A DNA stretch of 64,000 nucleotides, taken from NCBI RefSeq assembly GCF_001298265.1, contig NZ_LGSZ01000047.1, positions 1 to 64,000 of the forward strand, given 5' to 3'. The DNA comes from Allobosea vaviloviae (lineage in GTDB: Bacteria; Pseudomonadota; Alphaproteobacteria; Rhizobiales; Beijerinckiaceae). Position 1 is the stretch's first letter. The number at the start of each line of letters is the position of its first letter. A program made the translations under genes and the position numbers. The notes under the pieces were generated by a model. That model worked only from the letters and a program-made list of their open reading frames with translations, did not search any database and was not told where the DNA came from. Positions 16,761 through 26,200 of this stretch are shown in pieces.

Positions 16761-17954
16761 GTGCTCATCTTCCTGGCGCTGCTGCCGGCCTATTTCCTGT
16801 CGATCTTCTACCGCTCGTTCCTCAGTGTCATCGCCGGTCCGGTGATGACGGATCTCGCGATCGGCCCACGCGAGTTCGGTTTGCTGGGCGCCGCCTGGTT
16901 CAGCACCTTCGCCGTGTCGCAGTTCCCGATCGGCTGGGCGCTCGACCGGCTCGGCCCGCGCCGCACCGTCACGGCCACGATGACGATCGGCAGTGCCGGC
17001 GCCTTCCTGTTCGCCAACGCGACGGGAGCCTTGACCGGCACGCTGGCGATGGCGCTGATCGGGGTCGGCTGCGCGCCGATCTTCATGGCGAGCCTGTTCC
17101 TCTTCGCCCGCACGGCCGCGCCTGCACGATTCGCCTTCCTGACCTCGGTCTTCATCGGGCTGGGCTCTCTCGGAAACCTGGTCGGGGCCGCGCCGCTCGC
17201 CATCGCCGCCGCGCGCTATGGCTGGCGCCCCTCCATGCTGGCGATGGCGGCCTGCTTCATGGTCGCGACGGCTCTGGCGGGGCTTCTGATCCGCGATCCG
17301 CCACGGGCAGAGAGCGCGTCGGGCAAGGCCGAGGGACTGGTCGCCGGCCTCGCCAGCATACTCAAGCTGCGCCCGCTCTGGCTGCTCGCGCCGATCACGC
17401 TCACCGGCTACGCAATCCTGGCGACCGCGCGCGGCCTCTGGGTCGCGCCGTTCATGGCCGATGTGCATGGCTTCGACGCGGTTGCCGCCGGCAATGCCGC
17501 GACCGCCATGGCGCTGACCATGGTGGCGGGTGCCTTCATCTATGGCGGGCTGGAGAAATGGCTCGGGCGGGTCAAGCCTTTGGTGCTGTGGGGAACGATC
17601 GGCACGGCCGCAACCTTCGCGCTGCTCGCAAGCTTCGGCGCCTCCTCGGCGGCCATGGCGACCCTGCTCTTCGCCGTGATAGGCGCGGCCGGCTTCACCT
17701 ATGCCATCCTGATGGCGCATGCGCGACTGTTCTTCCCGGCGCATCTGCTTGGGCGCGGCATGACCGCCGTGAACTTCCTCTTCATTTCCGGGGCCGCGCT
17801 GGCGCAGTCGGGCTCCGGCTGGTTCATCGCGGGCCAGCGCGCCGCCGGCCTCGACGCGGCGGCGACCTTCGCCCATCTGCATTGGATCTTCGCAGGCCTG
17901 TTGTTGGTCTCGGCAGCGGTCTATGCTTTCACGCCGGAGCGGCCGAAGCCATAG
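16761..17954 (+). CDS. MFS transporter
   Basis: A 397-residue major facilitator with about 12 hydrophobic helices. The loop 2-3 region reads QFPIGWALDRLGPRRT, a form of the MFS motif A (GxLaDrxGrr), and the N-terminus YRSFLSVIAGPVMTDLAIGP resembles the NarK/oxalate-formate-like anion transporter groups. Start is GTG 16761. It may be cotranscribed with the thiolase gene 39 bases upstream. Substrate unknown. Confidence 0.82.
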   Translation: MLIFLALLPAYFLSIFYRSFLSVIAGPVMTDLAIGPREFGLLGAAWFSTFAVSQFPIGWALDRLGPRRTVTATMTIGSAGAFLFANATGALTGTLAMALIGVGCAPIFMASLFLFARTAAPARFAFLTSVFIGLGSLGNLVGAAPLAIAAARYGWRPSMLAMAACFMVATALAGLLIRDPPRAESASGKAEGLVAGLASILKLRPLWLLAPITLTGYAILATARGLWVAPFMADVHGFDAVAAGNAATAMALTMVAGAFIYGGLEKWLGRVKPLVLWGTIGTAATFALLASFGASSAAMATLLFAVIGAAGFTYAILMAHARLFFPAHLLGRGMTAVNFLFISGAALAQSGSGWFIAGQRAAGLDAAATFAHLHWIFAGLLLVSAAVYAFTPERPKP

Positions 17955-17986
17955 CAGCGATCCGCCCGCTTGTCGGCCTCAGCCTC

Positions 17987-18018
17987 CCGTATTACCTTCG
18001 GCAGCGTCGGTAATACGG
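17987..18018. promoter_or_regulatory. Inverted-repeat operator candidate of the vapBC module
   Basis: A perfect 10-bp inverted repeat, CCGTATTACC (17987-17996) and GGTAATACGG (18009-18018), with 12 bases between, sits immediately upstream of the antitoxin ribosome-binding site and start. Flanking CCTC/GAGG extend it imperfectly. Its place fits autoregulation by an AbrB-type antitoxin dimer. A transcript hairpin that occludes the ribosome-binding site is the alternative reading. Confidence 0.55.
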
Positions 18019-18026
18019 AGGGTACG

Positions 18027-18257
18027 ATGGCGACCACAGTCACCAGCAAGGGCCAGGTCACGATCCCCAAGGCCGTCCGCGATCGTCTGAGCATCGAGCC
18101 CGGAAATGCCGTCGAATTCAGGATGGACGCGGACGGGCGCATCGTCCTGGAGAAGGTGGGTGCCCCAACCAACAATCCGTTCGACAAGTGGCGTGGAATT
18201 CTGGCTCCAAGCCCGAGCACCGACGAGATCATGACGATGCTGCGTGGCGACGACTAG
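18027..18257 (+). CDS. vapB: AbrB/MazE-type antitoxin (VapB)
   Basis: A 76-residue protein with an N-terminal SpoVT/AbrB swapped-hairpin DNA-binding domain, seen in TVTSKGQVTIPKAVRDRLSI and GNAVEFRMDADGRIVLEK. The C-terminal third (NNPFDKWRG onward) would wrap and neutralise the toxin. The start at ATG 18027 has an ACGGAGGG ribosome-binding site. The stop is directly abutted by the GTG of the PIN-domain gene, the standard layout of type II toxin-antitoxin pairs. Confidence 0.88.
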   Translation: MATTVTSKGQVTIPKAVRDRLSIEPGNAVEFRMDADGRIVLEKVGAPTNNPFDKWRGILAPSPSTDEIMTMLRGDD

Positions 18258-18656
18258 GTGACCCTGGTCGACACCAACATCCTGCTGGATCTTTTCACGA
18301 ACGATCCGCGCTGGGCAGGCTGGTCTGGCGCACAGCTTGACCGTTTGGCACTCATCGGCCCGCTCGTCGTCAATGATATCGTCTATGCGGAGCTCTCCGT
18401 GAACTTCCCTGCGCCCGACGATATCGATGCACTGCTTGTTCAAATGGGAATCGTGCTGACGCCAACACCACGCGCCGCACTGTTTCTCGCAGGCAAAGCG
18501 TATCGCCGCTACCGGTTGTCAGGGGGGACGCGTACGGGAGTTTTGTCCGATTTCTTCATTGGCGCTCACGCGGCAGTCACGCAGGTTCCGCTCCTCACGC
18601 GCGACACCAAACGCTATTGCGCCTATTTCCCGACCCTACAACTGATCGCGCCCTGA
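18258..18656 (+). CDS. vapC: PIN-domain toxin (VapC family)
   Basis: A 132-residue PIN-domain ribonuclease predicted to cleave tRNA or rRNA when free of VapB. The conserved acidic residues are present: D5 in LVDTNILLDLF, E in IVYAELSVNF, D in VLSDFFIGAHA and D in LLTRDTKRY. Start GTG 18258 follows the antitoxin stop without a gap, so translation is probably coupled. All four acidic positions are kept, so the toxin is likely active. Confidence 0.88.
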   Translation: MTLVDTNILLDLFTNDPRWAGWSGAQLDRLALIGPLVVNDIVYAELSVNFPAPDDIDALLVQMGIVLTPTPRAALFLAGKAYRRYRLSGGTRTGVLSDFFIGAHAAVTQVPLLTRDTKRYCAYFPTLQLIAP

Positions 18657-18670
18657 ACGGGCGACCGGCG

Positions 18671-18943
18671 CTAGCCTTCGCCCGGCGCGCGCGCCACGAT
18701 CGCCAGCGCGTGAACCCGATCCGCCAGTTCCTGCGCCAGCGCCGCGTTGACGAGTCGGTGACGGTCGAGGCGGCTCTTGCCGACGAAGGCCTCGGACACG
18801 ATATCGACCCTGAAATGGGTCTCGCCGCCCTCGCGCCAGCCGCCATGGCCCTGATGCTGGTGCGATTCGTCGATGACGGTCAGCCGTTGAGGCGAAAGTG
18901 CCCGTTCCAGCTTGTTGGTGATCCGTTCAGCCATTCCGGTCAT
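18671..18943 (-). CDS. bolA: BolA family protein
   Basis: A 90-residue BolA-fold protein. It has RITNKLERALSPQRLTVIDES, the histidine-containing segment HQGHGGWREGGETHFRVDIVS, and the HRLVNAAL block with the invariant histidine. BolA partners with monothiol glutaredoxins in Fe-S cluster handling and regulation. It is convergent with vapC and divergent from the J-domain gene; bolA beside a J-domain gene is a conserved Rhizobiales arrangement. An ATG nine bases inside is an alternative start. Confidence 0.92.
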   Translation of the reverse strand: MTGMAERITNKLERALSPQRLTVIDESHQHQGHGGWREGGETHFRVDIVSEAFVGKSRLDRHRLVNAALAQELADRVHALAIVARAPGEG

Positions 18944-19072
18944 GATCGCGCCACCGTTCTCACCGATCCGTTCGTCAGGCCGTGCTTCGCCCGGCCTCTA
19001 CCCGCCGCGCAGGCGCATGCATGCTGCATCGCACTTGCCGGTTTCGATCCCGCGTCTCATAACCATTCGATC

Positions 19073-19687
19073 ATGAACTTCAACTCGCGTCTGTTCGACC
19101 GCATCAGGATCGGCCCTTCCGTGGCGGAAGAGGTCAAGGATTCCGGCGCGCCGCATTGCGACCATCCCGGTTGCAAGCGGCCCGGCGAATTCCGCGCGCC
19201 TCAGGGGCGCGGGCGCGAGGGCAAGTTCTTCCTGTTCTGCATGGAGCATGTGAAGGCCTACAACGCGACCTACAACTATTTCGCCGGCATGAACGACGAA
19301 GCGCTGGCCGAATACGCCAAGGACGCGGCGATCGGCCACCGGCCGACCTGGAAGCTCGGCGTCAACTCCAAGGCCGCGCGCATGGCACAGCGCAACCGTA
19401 CCACCAACGGCGAGCAGGAGGACGTCCAGGACGCCTTCAACATCTTCGGCAGCAGGCGCACCCAGCAGGCGGCACAGCCCGAGCCGCGCGTCGGCATCGT
19501 CGCCCGCAAGGCGCTGGAGGCGCTCGGTCTCGACGAGAACGCCGATTCCGTCGCGATCAAGGCCCGCTACAAGGAACTGGTGAAGCGCTTCCATCCCGAT
19601 GCCAATGGCGGCGACCGGTCGCGCGAGGGCACGCTCCAGGAAATCCTGAAAGCCTACCAGCAGCTCAAAAGCACCGGCATGGTCTGA
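19073..19687 (+). CDS. J-domain (DnaJ family) protein
   Basis: A 204-residue cochaperone with the J domain at the C-terminus: KALEALGLDENADSVAIKAR, then the HPD tripeptide in KRFHPDANGGDR near residue 172, which stimulates DnaK ATPase. The N-terminal part carries HCDHPGCKRPGEFRAP and FLFCMEHVKAYN, a small Cys/His module that may bind metal. Start is the ATG giving MNFNSRLFDRIRIG, the usual alphaproteobacterial family start; the frame is open upstream across the divergent bolA gene, which rules out an earlier start. Confidence 0.88.
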   Translation: MNFNSRLFDRIRIGPSVAEEVKDSGAPHCDHPGCKRPGEFRAPQGRGREGKFFLFCMEHVKAYNATYNYFAGMNDEALAEYAKDAAIGHRPTWKLGVNSKAARMAQRNRTTNGEQEDVQDAFNIFGSRRTQQAAQPEPRVGIVARKALEALGLDENADSVAIKARYKELVKRFHPDANGGDRSREGTLQEILKAYQQLKSTGMV

Positions 19688-19706
19688 GCCGGCCCGCTCC
19701 AAGCTC

Positions 19707-20477
19707 TCAACTGTTGCCAAGCTGCGAGCGCTTGGCCCAGCCGGTCATCCGGTTTTCAACGACATCGACGATCGCGACCAGGAAGACGCCGAGCACGGCC
19801 AGCACCAGCAGCGCCGCGAAGATCAGCGGCACGTTGAAATCGGCCGAGGCGCGGGTGATCAGGTTGCCGAGCCCGAGATTGGACGCGTTCTGCTCGCCGA
19901 TCACGGAGCCGACATAAGCCAACGTGATCGAGACCTTCAGCGCCCCGAACAGATAGGGCAGCGAGCGCGGAATCCCGACCTTGGTCATGATGTCCATGCG
20001 GCTGGCGCCGAGCGCCTTCAGCACGTCTTCGGTCTCCGGCTCGATCGTCGCCAGCCCCGTCGCCACATTGACCACGATCGGGAAGAACGAGATCACGAAG
20101 GCGGTCAGCACCGGCGGCAGCCAGCCGACGCCGAACCAGATCACCAGGATCGGCACGACCGCGACCTTCGGGATCGAGTTGAACCCGACCAGCAGCGGGT
20201 TCAGCCCCGCATAGATCAGCTTCGACGAGCCGACGAGAAGCCCCAGCGCCAGCCCGAACAGGATCGACAGCGCGAAGCCCAGCGAGGTCATCCAGAGCGT
20301 ATGGAAGGCGTTGGTGTAGAGCGGCTTCTGGTACTGCACGAGCGCGCCCCAGATCGCCGAGGGCGGCGGCAGAATGAAGGACGAGATCGAGAGGGCACGG
20401 CAGGCGATCTCCCAGAGCGCGAAGAAGCCGAGCGTGAAGAGGTAAGGCGCGAGGCGGAGCCAGTTCGAGCGGGTCAT
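19707..20477 (-). CDS. ABC transporter permease (SsuC/TauC-type)
   Basis: A 256-residue inner-membrane permease with about six helices and the EAA-like coupling loop EDVLKALGASRMDIMTKVGIP, diagnostic of the BPD_transp_1 family used by nitrate, taurine, alkanesulfonate and pyrimidine-precursor importers. Its start codon overlaps the ATPase stop (ATGA). It is the last gene of the minus-strand set binding protein, ATPase, permease. Confidence 0.92.
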   Translation of the reverse strand: MTRSNWLRLAPYLFTLGFFALWEIACRALSISSFILPPPSAIWGALVQYQKPLYTNAFHTLWMTSLGFALSILFGLALGLLVGSSKLIYAGLNPLLVGFNSIPKVAVVPILVIWFGVGWLPPVLTAFVISFFPIVVNVATGLATIEPETEDVLKALGASRMDIMTKVGIPRSLPYLFGALKVSITLAYVGSVIGEQNASNLGLGNLITRASADFNVPLIFAALLVLAVLGVFLVAIVDVVENRMTGWAKRSQLGNS

Positions 20478-21262
20478 GCCACCGCCCTCGCCTCGCGGAT
20501 ATGGCCGCGCAATTCGTGGACGATACCGGCGAATTCCGGCGTATAGGTGATGTCGAGATCGCGCGGTCTGGCAAAGCCGATCTCGCGCTCGGCGATGATC
20601 CGGCCCGGCCGCGCCGACATGCAGAACACCCGGTCGGCCAGGAACACAGCCTCGCGCAGGTCGTGTGTCACGAGGATCACGGTGACGCCGCGCTGCGCAT
20701 GCAGGTCGCGGATCACGCACCAGAGTTCCTCGCGCGTGAAGGCGTCGAGCGCGCCGAACGGCTCGTCCAGCATCAGAAGCTTCGGCTCGTGGATCAGCGA
20801 GCGGCAGAGCGAGGCCCGCTGCTGCATGCCGCCCGAAAGCTGCCAGGGAAATTTCGAGCCCATCCCCTTGAGGCCGACCGTCTCCAGCAACCCCTCGGCC
20901 CGCGCGACATACTCGGCTTTGTTGGCGCGCAGCCGCGAGCGGTGCGGCTGCACGATCTCGAGCGGCAGCAGCAGGTTCTGCAGCGTGGTGCGCCAGGGCA
21001 GCATCACCGGGTTCTGGAACGCCATGCCGGTGATCTTGATCGGCGCGGTCACCTCGCTGCCGGCGACGATGACCGTGCCCGATTTCGGCCGCTGCAACCC
21101 GGTGGCGAGCTTCATCATCGTCGATTTGCCGCAGCCCGACGGGCCGACGATCGCGGCGAACTCGCCCTCTCGGATCTTCAGCGACAGCCCTTCGACGGCC
21201 GGAGGGCCATCGCCCCCACCATAGACATGGGTGACATCGTGAAGTTCGACGAAAGCGGTCAA
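20474..21262 (-). CDS. ABC transporter ATP-binding protein (SsuB/TauB-type)
   Basis: A 262-residue ATPase with Walker A GPSGCGKST (about 40-48), Q-loop FQNPVMLPWRT, signature LSGGMQQR, Walker B LLMLDEPFGALD and H-loop THD. The start is put at TTG 21262 because GGAAAGAG lies at ribosome-binding-site distance just upstream; a TTG five codons earlier (21277) is possible. It energises the permease downstream. A palindromic repeat separates it from the binding-protein gene. Confidence 0.92.
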   Translation of the reverse strand: MTAFVELHDVTHVYGGGDGPPAVEGLSLKIREGEFAAIVGPSGCGKSTMMKLATGLQRPKSGTVIVAGSEVTAPIKITGMAFQNPVMLPWRTTLQNLLLPLEIVQPHRSRLRANKAEYVARAEGLLETVGLKGMGSKFPWQLSGGMQQRASLCRSLIHEPKLLMLDEPFGALDAFTREELWCVIRDLHAQRGVTVILVTHDLREAVFLADRVFCMSARPGRIIAEREIGFARPRDLDITYTPEFAGIVHELRGHIREARAVA

Positions 21263-21281
21263 GCGGGCTCTTTCCAAGCGC

Positions 21282-21421
21282 CGTCACCCCAGGCGGAGCC
21301 CTCGGGTCCGATCGTCGATCGGCCCAAGGATGAACTCCGCAGAGACCTGGGATCCATGCCGGAACGGTCAGGCATGGATCCCGGATCGGCGCCGCTGACG
21401 CGGCTTGTCCGGGATGACCGT
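21282..21421. repeat. Palindromic intergenic repeat, copy 1
   Basis: Lies between the binding-protein and ATPase genes of the ABC importer. It begins CGTCACCCCAGGCGGAGCC and ends GTCCGGGATGACCG, with an internal inverted repeat GGGATCCATGCC / GGCATGGATCCC. Its ends resemble the CGTCAT...ATGACG ends of the other copies in the window (26934, 29452, 34591, 48138), though this copy is the most divergent. Confidence 0.6.
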
Positions 21422-21443
21422 TGAGGGTCGGTCTTGCGGAAAC

Positions 21444-22502
21444 TCAGAACACCCGCTCGGCCGAGGCCGGCAGGAATGCGTCGGTGAAGGCTGCACCCGC
21501 CTTCGCCTTGTCCTTGAAGGTGAAGGTCAGGCCGATCTGATCCAGCGCCCGGTCCCAGCGCGCCTTGTCGATGCCGCCGAAGCCGTTCGCCTTGACCCAG
21601 GACGTCATCACGTTCTGCTCGAGCGTCATCTTGAGCCGCTCCAGTTCGACCTCGACCTTCGCGACATCGTTTCGCTTGATCACGAGCTGCGCGCCGAGTT
21701 CGGGATTGGCAACGGTGTCCTTGACGCTCTTGGTGATCGCCCGCAGCAGGCCGCGCACGGCCTCGGGCTTCTCGGCTGCGAATTTCGGCGAGACCATCAC
21801 GACGTTGCCATAGAGCTCGACGCCATAATCCGACATCAGCATCACCACGATGTCGTCCACCGGCACGCCGCGCGACTTCAGGTTGATGTAGGACGAGTTG
21901 GCGAAGCCGAACACGGCATCGACCTCGCCCGACGCCAGCATCGGCTCGCGCACCGGAAACCCGACATTCTCCAGCCGGATCTTGCTGTCGTCGAGCTTGT
22001 TGACCGTCTTGAAGATCGGCCATTGCGCGAAGGCGGCATCGGCCGCAGGTGCCCCGAACTTCTTGCCCTCCAGGCTCTTCACATCCGCCGTCACGCCGCG
22101 GCTCTTTCTGCCGACGATCGAAAAGGGCGGCTTGTCATAGACCATCATCACGGCCTTGAGATCGATCGTCGGATTCTCGTCGCGGAAACGGATCAGCGAA
22201 TTCACGTCGCCGAAGCCGGCATCATAGGTGCCCGACGCGACGCGCGGGATCGCCTCGCGCGAGCCGTTGCCGGTGTCGATGGTGACGTCGAGGCCCTCGG
22301 CTTTGAAATAGCCCTTCTCGATCGCCATCAGGAACAGCGCGGCCGGCCCCTCGAAGCGCCAGTCGAGCGTGAAGCGCACCGGTGTCTGCGCCTGCGCCGG
22401 CTGCGCGCCGCACAGGCCGGCGGCAAGAGCCGTCGCGGCCACCGCGCTCAGAACAGCGCGCCGGGACAGGAACGCGACGAGGGATGATACGCTGGACATC
22501 AT
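21444..22502 (-). CDS. ABC transporter substrate-binding protein (NMT1/THI5-like, SsuA-like)
   Basis: A 352-residue periplasmic binding protein. The N-terminus LSRRAVLSAVAATALAAGL is a twin-arginine-like signal, with cleavage near AQA. The mature part starts VRFTLDWRFEGPAALFLMAIEKGYF, typical of NMT1-like proteins for riboflavin, hydroxymethylpyrimidine, sulfonate or nitrate ligands. DAGFGDVNSLIRF and VDAVFGFANSSYINL are ligand-cleft segments. Ligand not determined; no thiamine riboswitch is visible upstream. GGAG precedes the tandem ATGs at 22502 and 22499. Confidence 0.85.
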   Translation of the reverse strand: MMSSVSSLVAFLSRRAVLSAVAATALAAGLCGAQPAQAQTPVRFTLDWRFEGPAALFLMAIEKGYFKAEGLDVTIDTGNGSREAIPRVASGTYDAGFGDVNSLIRFRDENPTIDLKAVMMVYDKPPFSIVGRKSRGVTADVKSLEGKKFGAPAADAAFAQWPIFKTVNKLDDSKIRLENVGFPVREPMLASGEVDAVFGFANSSYINLKSRGVPVDDIVVMLMSDYGVELYGNVVMVSPKFAAEKPEAVRGLLRAITKSVKDTVANPELGAQLVIKRNDVAKVEVELERLKMTLEQNVMTSWVKANGFGGIDKARWDRALDQIGLTFTFKDKAKAGAAFTDAFLPASAERVF

Positions 22503-22668
22503 GGGCTCCGGACGGACGGGCGGGACGGAAATCTCGAAAAAGCGCACGAGGCCCAGCAAACGCCATGCCGGGCGGCCTCACCTTTCAAGACTGGAGCAAC
22601 GTCACGGCAGGTCAAGTTGAAAGCGGCACCTGAAAGCGGCGAACGCACAAAAGATCGGCAACAACGCC

Positions 22669-23151
22669 CTACAGCGGCAGTGCTCCGTCTGTCTTGACCT
22701 CCTCCATCACGGCGTAGGTCCGCGTCTCGCGCACGGCCGGCAGGGCCAGCAATACCTCGCCGAGGAAGCGGCGATAGGCGTTCATGTCGGCGACGCGGGT
22801 CTTGACCAGATAATCGAACCCGCCCGCCACCATATGACACTCCAGCACCTCCGGCGCCCGCTTCACCGCCGCAGCGAAGCGCTCGAAGGCGTCCGGCGTC
22901 GTCTTGTCGAGATAGACCTCGACGAAGACGAGCAGGTTGAGCCCGAGCTTGAGCGGATCGAGCGTCGCGCGGTAGCCGGTGATGTAACCCTCGCGCGTCA
23001 GGCGCTTGAGCCTTTCGCCCACCGCCGTCGGCGACAGGCCAACCTTCTCGGCCAGCTCGACACCGGCGATCCGGCCGTCTGCCTGGATCAGCGACAGGAT
23101 GCGGCGGTCGGTTCGATCAAGCACTGGATAAATCTCCGGAACAAACTCCAT
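22669..23151 (-). CDS. Lrp/AsnC family regulator (PutR-like)
   Basis: A 160-residue feast/famine regulator. The winged HTH spans LDRTDRRILSLIQADGRIAG and GLSPTAVGERLKRLTREGYI, and the ligand-binding RAM domain follows (VFVEVYLDKT, HMVAGGFDYLVK). It is divergent from putA across 103 bases. In Rhizobiales and Rhodobacter, PutR of this type activates putA with proline, so it most probably controls the neighbour, which lacks a DNA-binding domain of its own. Confidence 0.88.
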   Translation of the reverse strand: MEFVPEIYPVLDRTDRRILSLIQADGRIAGVELAEKVGLSPTAVGERLKRLTREGYITGYRATLDPLKLGLNLLVFVEVYLDKTTPDAFERFAAAVKRAPEVLECHMVAGGFDYLVKTRVADMNAYRRFLGEVLLALPAVRETRTYAVMEEVKTDGALPL

Positions 23152-23160
23152 GAGCGGGAT

Positions 23161-23190
23161 AATATACAGCCATGGAGCCAAAACAGCCAA
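23161..23190 (-). promoter_or_regulatory. Possible promoter of the Lrp-family regulator
   Basis: On the minus strand TTGGCT (plus 23185-23190) and TATATT (plus 23161-23166) are 18 bases apart, and the ATG follows 10 bases after the second hexamer. The region is AT-rich against its surroundings and is shared with the divergent putA, so it may also hold the regulator's binding site. Judged by eye only. Confidence 0.3.
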
Positions 23191-23254
23191 TTGATATGAC
23201 GCCGATACCGCACGATGCTTCAGATCATCCGTTTAACCGGTTCGGAGCTGCATC

Positions 23255-26200
23255 ATGGCCACCCCTCTTCCGCCTTTTCGCGCCCCCTTTGCGCAGGATG
23301 ACGGCGAGATCGCCGCACAGCTTCTGGCAGGCGCCCGCCGCGAACCAGCGGCCAAGGCGCGGATCGATGCCCGCGCGACCGGGCTGATCGAGGCGATCCG
23401 CACCCGCAAGGTCGGGCTGGGCGGCATCGAGGAATTGCTGCGGGAATACTCGCTCTCGACCCGCGAGGGCCTGGCCCTGATGGTGCTGGCCGAAGCGCTT
23501 CTGCGCGTACCCGACGCCGCCACCGCCGACCGGCTGATCGAGGACAAGCTCGGCCAGGGCGACTTCGCCCATCACGAATCGAAATCCGATGCCTTCCTCG
23601 TCTCGGCCTCCGCCTGGGCGCTCGGCATCACCGCCCGGGTCATCCAGCCGGGCGAGACGCCCACCAGCATCATCGGCGGCCTCGCCAAGCGCCTGGGCGT
23701 GCCGACCGTGCGCACCGCGACGCGGCAGGCGATGCGCGTCATGGGCAACCATTTCGTCCTCGGCCAGACGATTCAAGAGGCGCTGAAGCGCGCTGGCTCC
23801 AAGAGCGGCAAGCTCTACCGTTACTCCTTCGACATGCTGGGCGAAGGCGCCCGCACGCAAGCCGATGCCGACCGCTATTTCGCCTCCTACACGGCCGCCA
23901 TCGACGCCATCGGTCGTTCGGCTGGCAACGAGCCGCTGCCGAACCGGCCCGGCATCTCGGTGAAGCTCTCGGCGCTGCATCCGCGCTATGACGCGACCAA
24001 CCATGAGCGCGTGCTGGCCGAATTGACGCCGAAGGTGATCAAGCTGGCGCAGCAGGCCAAGGGCTACGATCTCAACTTCACCGTCGATGCCGAGGAGGCG
24101 GACCGGCTCGAGCTCTCGCTCGACGTCATCGACGCTGTCGTCGCCGATCCCTCCCTGGCGGATTGGGACGGCTTCGGTCTGGCGATCCAGGCCTATCAGA
24201 AGCGCGCCTCGGCGGTGATCGCCCATATCGGCTCGCTGGCTGAGAGGTATGATCGGCGCATGATGGTCCGCCTCGTCAAGGGCGCCTATTGGGACACAGA
24301 ACTGAAGCGCGCCCAGGAACGGGGCCTGCCCGACTACCCGGTCTTCACCCGCAAGGCGATGACCGACCTGAACTACGAGGCCTGCGCCGCGCAGCTGCTG
24401 GCCCTGCGCCCGCGCATCATCCCGCAATTCGCCACCCATAACGCCCAGACCGTTGCGACGGTCGCAGAGATGGCGGGCGGTTCCGAGGGCTTCGAGTTCC
24501 AGCGCCTGCATGGCATGGGCGAGGCGCTCTACGAGAAGCTGCTGGCAGACGAGGGCGGCTTCGCCTGCCGCACCTATGCGCCGGTCGGCGGCCATCAGGA
24601 CCTGCTCGCCTATCTCGTGCGCCGGCTCCTTGAAAACGGCGCCAACTCCTCCTTCGTCAGCGTCTCCGGCGATCCGGATGTGCCCGTCGCGCAATTGCTC
24701 GTGCCGCCCGCAGACATCATCGGCAATGCCGGGGCCGCGCGCCATCGCCGCATTCCGCTGCCAGCCGATCTCTTCGGCCCCTCCCGGAAAAACTCGGCCG
24801 GTGTCGAACTCGGCCATGCCGAAAGCCTCGACGCGCTGCTCGCGGAGATCAAGGCTGCCTCCGCCAAGCCCTTCCCGGAAGGCGGCCCGATCATCGACGG
24901 CGAGGCGATGGGCGGCACGGCACGCGACGTCCGCTCTCCGATCGACAACAAGGTCATCGGCCGCGTCCGCGAGGGCGATGCCGCCCTGGCCGAGGCCGCA
25001 ATGAAGGCGGCGAAGGCGGGTTTTGCCGGCTGGAATGCGACGCCGGCCCGCACCCGCGCCGCCGCGCTACGCAAGGCTGCCGAGCTGATGGAGACGCGCC
25101 GTGGCCTGCTGCTCGCTTTGCTTCAGGCCGAGGCGGGCAAGACGCTCGACGACGCCATCTCGGAGGTGCGCGAGGCGGTCGATTTCTGCCGCTACTATGC
25201 TGCCGAGGCCGAGGCGAAATTCGCGACGCCGACCGCCCTTCCCGGCCCGACTGGCGAGGACAACCGCCTCGTCCTGCGCGGGCGCGGCCCGTTCCTGTGC
25301 ATCGCGCCCTGGAACTTCCCGCTCGCGATCTTCACCGGCCAGATCGCGGCCGCACTCGTCACCGGCAACAGCGTCGTCGCCAAGCCGGCGCCGCAGACCC
25401 CGCTGATCGCGGCCGAGACCATCCGCTTGCTGCACGAAGCCGGCGTCCCGGCCTCGGCCCTGCATCTCGTGCCCGGAGACGGCGCGCTCGGCGCGGCCCT
25501 GGTCGCCCACAAGGACGTCGCTGGCGTCGCCTTCACCGGCTCGACCACAACCGCCCGCGCCATCAACCGCACGCTTGCGGCCAAGGACGGCCCGATCGTC
25601 CCGCTGATCGCCGAGACCGGCGGCCTCAACGCCATGATCGTCGATGCCACCGCTCTCGCCGAACAGGTTGCCGACGATGTCGTGATGTCGGCCTTCCGCT
25701 CCGCCGGGCAGCGCTGCTCGGCGCTGCGTCTGCTCGTGGTCCAGGACGACGTCGCCGACAAGATGCTGGAGATGATCACCGGCGCCGCCAAGGAGTTGAA
25801 GCTCGGCGACCCGCGCGCGATCGACACCCATATCGGCCCGGTCATCGATGCTGCCGCCAAGCAGCGGCTCGACGGCCATGTCGAGGCGATGCGCAAGCTC
25901 GGTCGCCTGACATGGGCTGGCGAGACACCGGCGCTCGGCGGTACCTTCGTCGCACCGCATGTGATTTCGCTGAACAGCATCGGGGAGCTGGCCAGTGAGC
26001 ATTTCGGCCCGATCCTGCATGTCGTGCGCTGGACATCCGGCCAGCTGGACAAGGTCATCCACGACATCGAGGCGACCGGCTACGGCCTGACGCTCGGCAT
26101 CCACTCGCGCATCGAGACCACGGTCGAGCAGGTCACGCGCGGGCTCTCGACCGGCAATATCTACGTCAACCGCAACATCATCGGCGCGGTGGTCGGCGTC

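Noticed and set aside
22503..22668. Possible TPP riboswitch upstream of the NMT1-type binding protein
   Set aside because: The conserved CTGAGA and the ACCCTTGAACCTGATC-like core are absent on the minus strand, so no THI-element is called.
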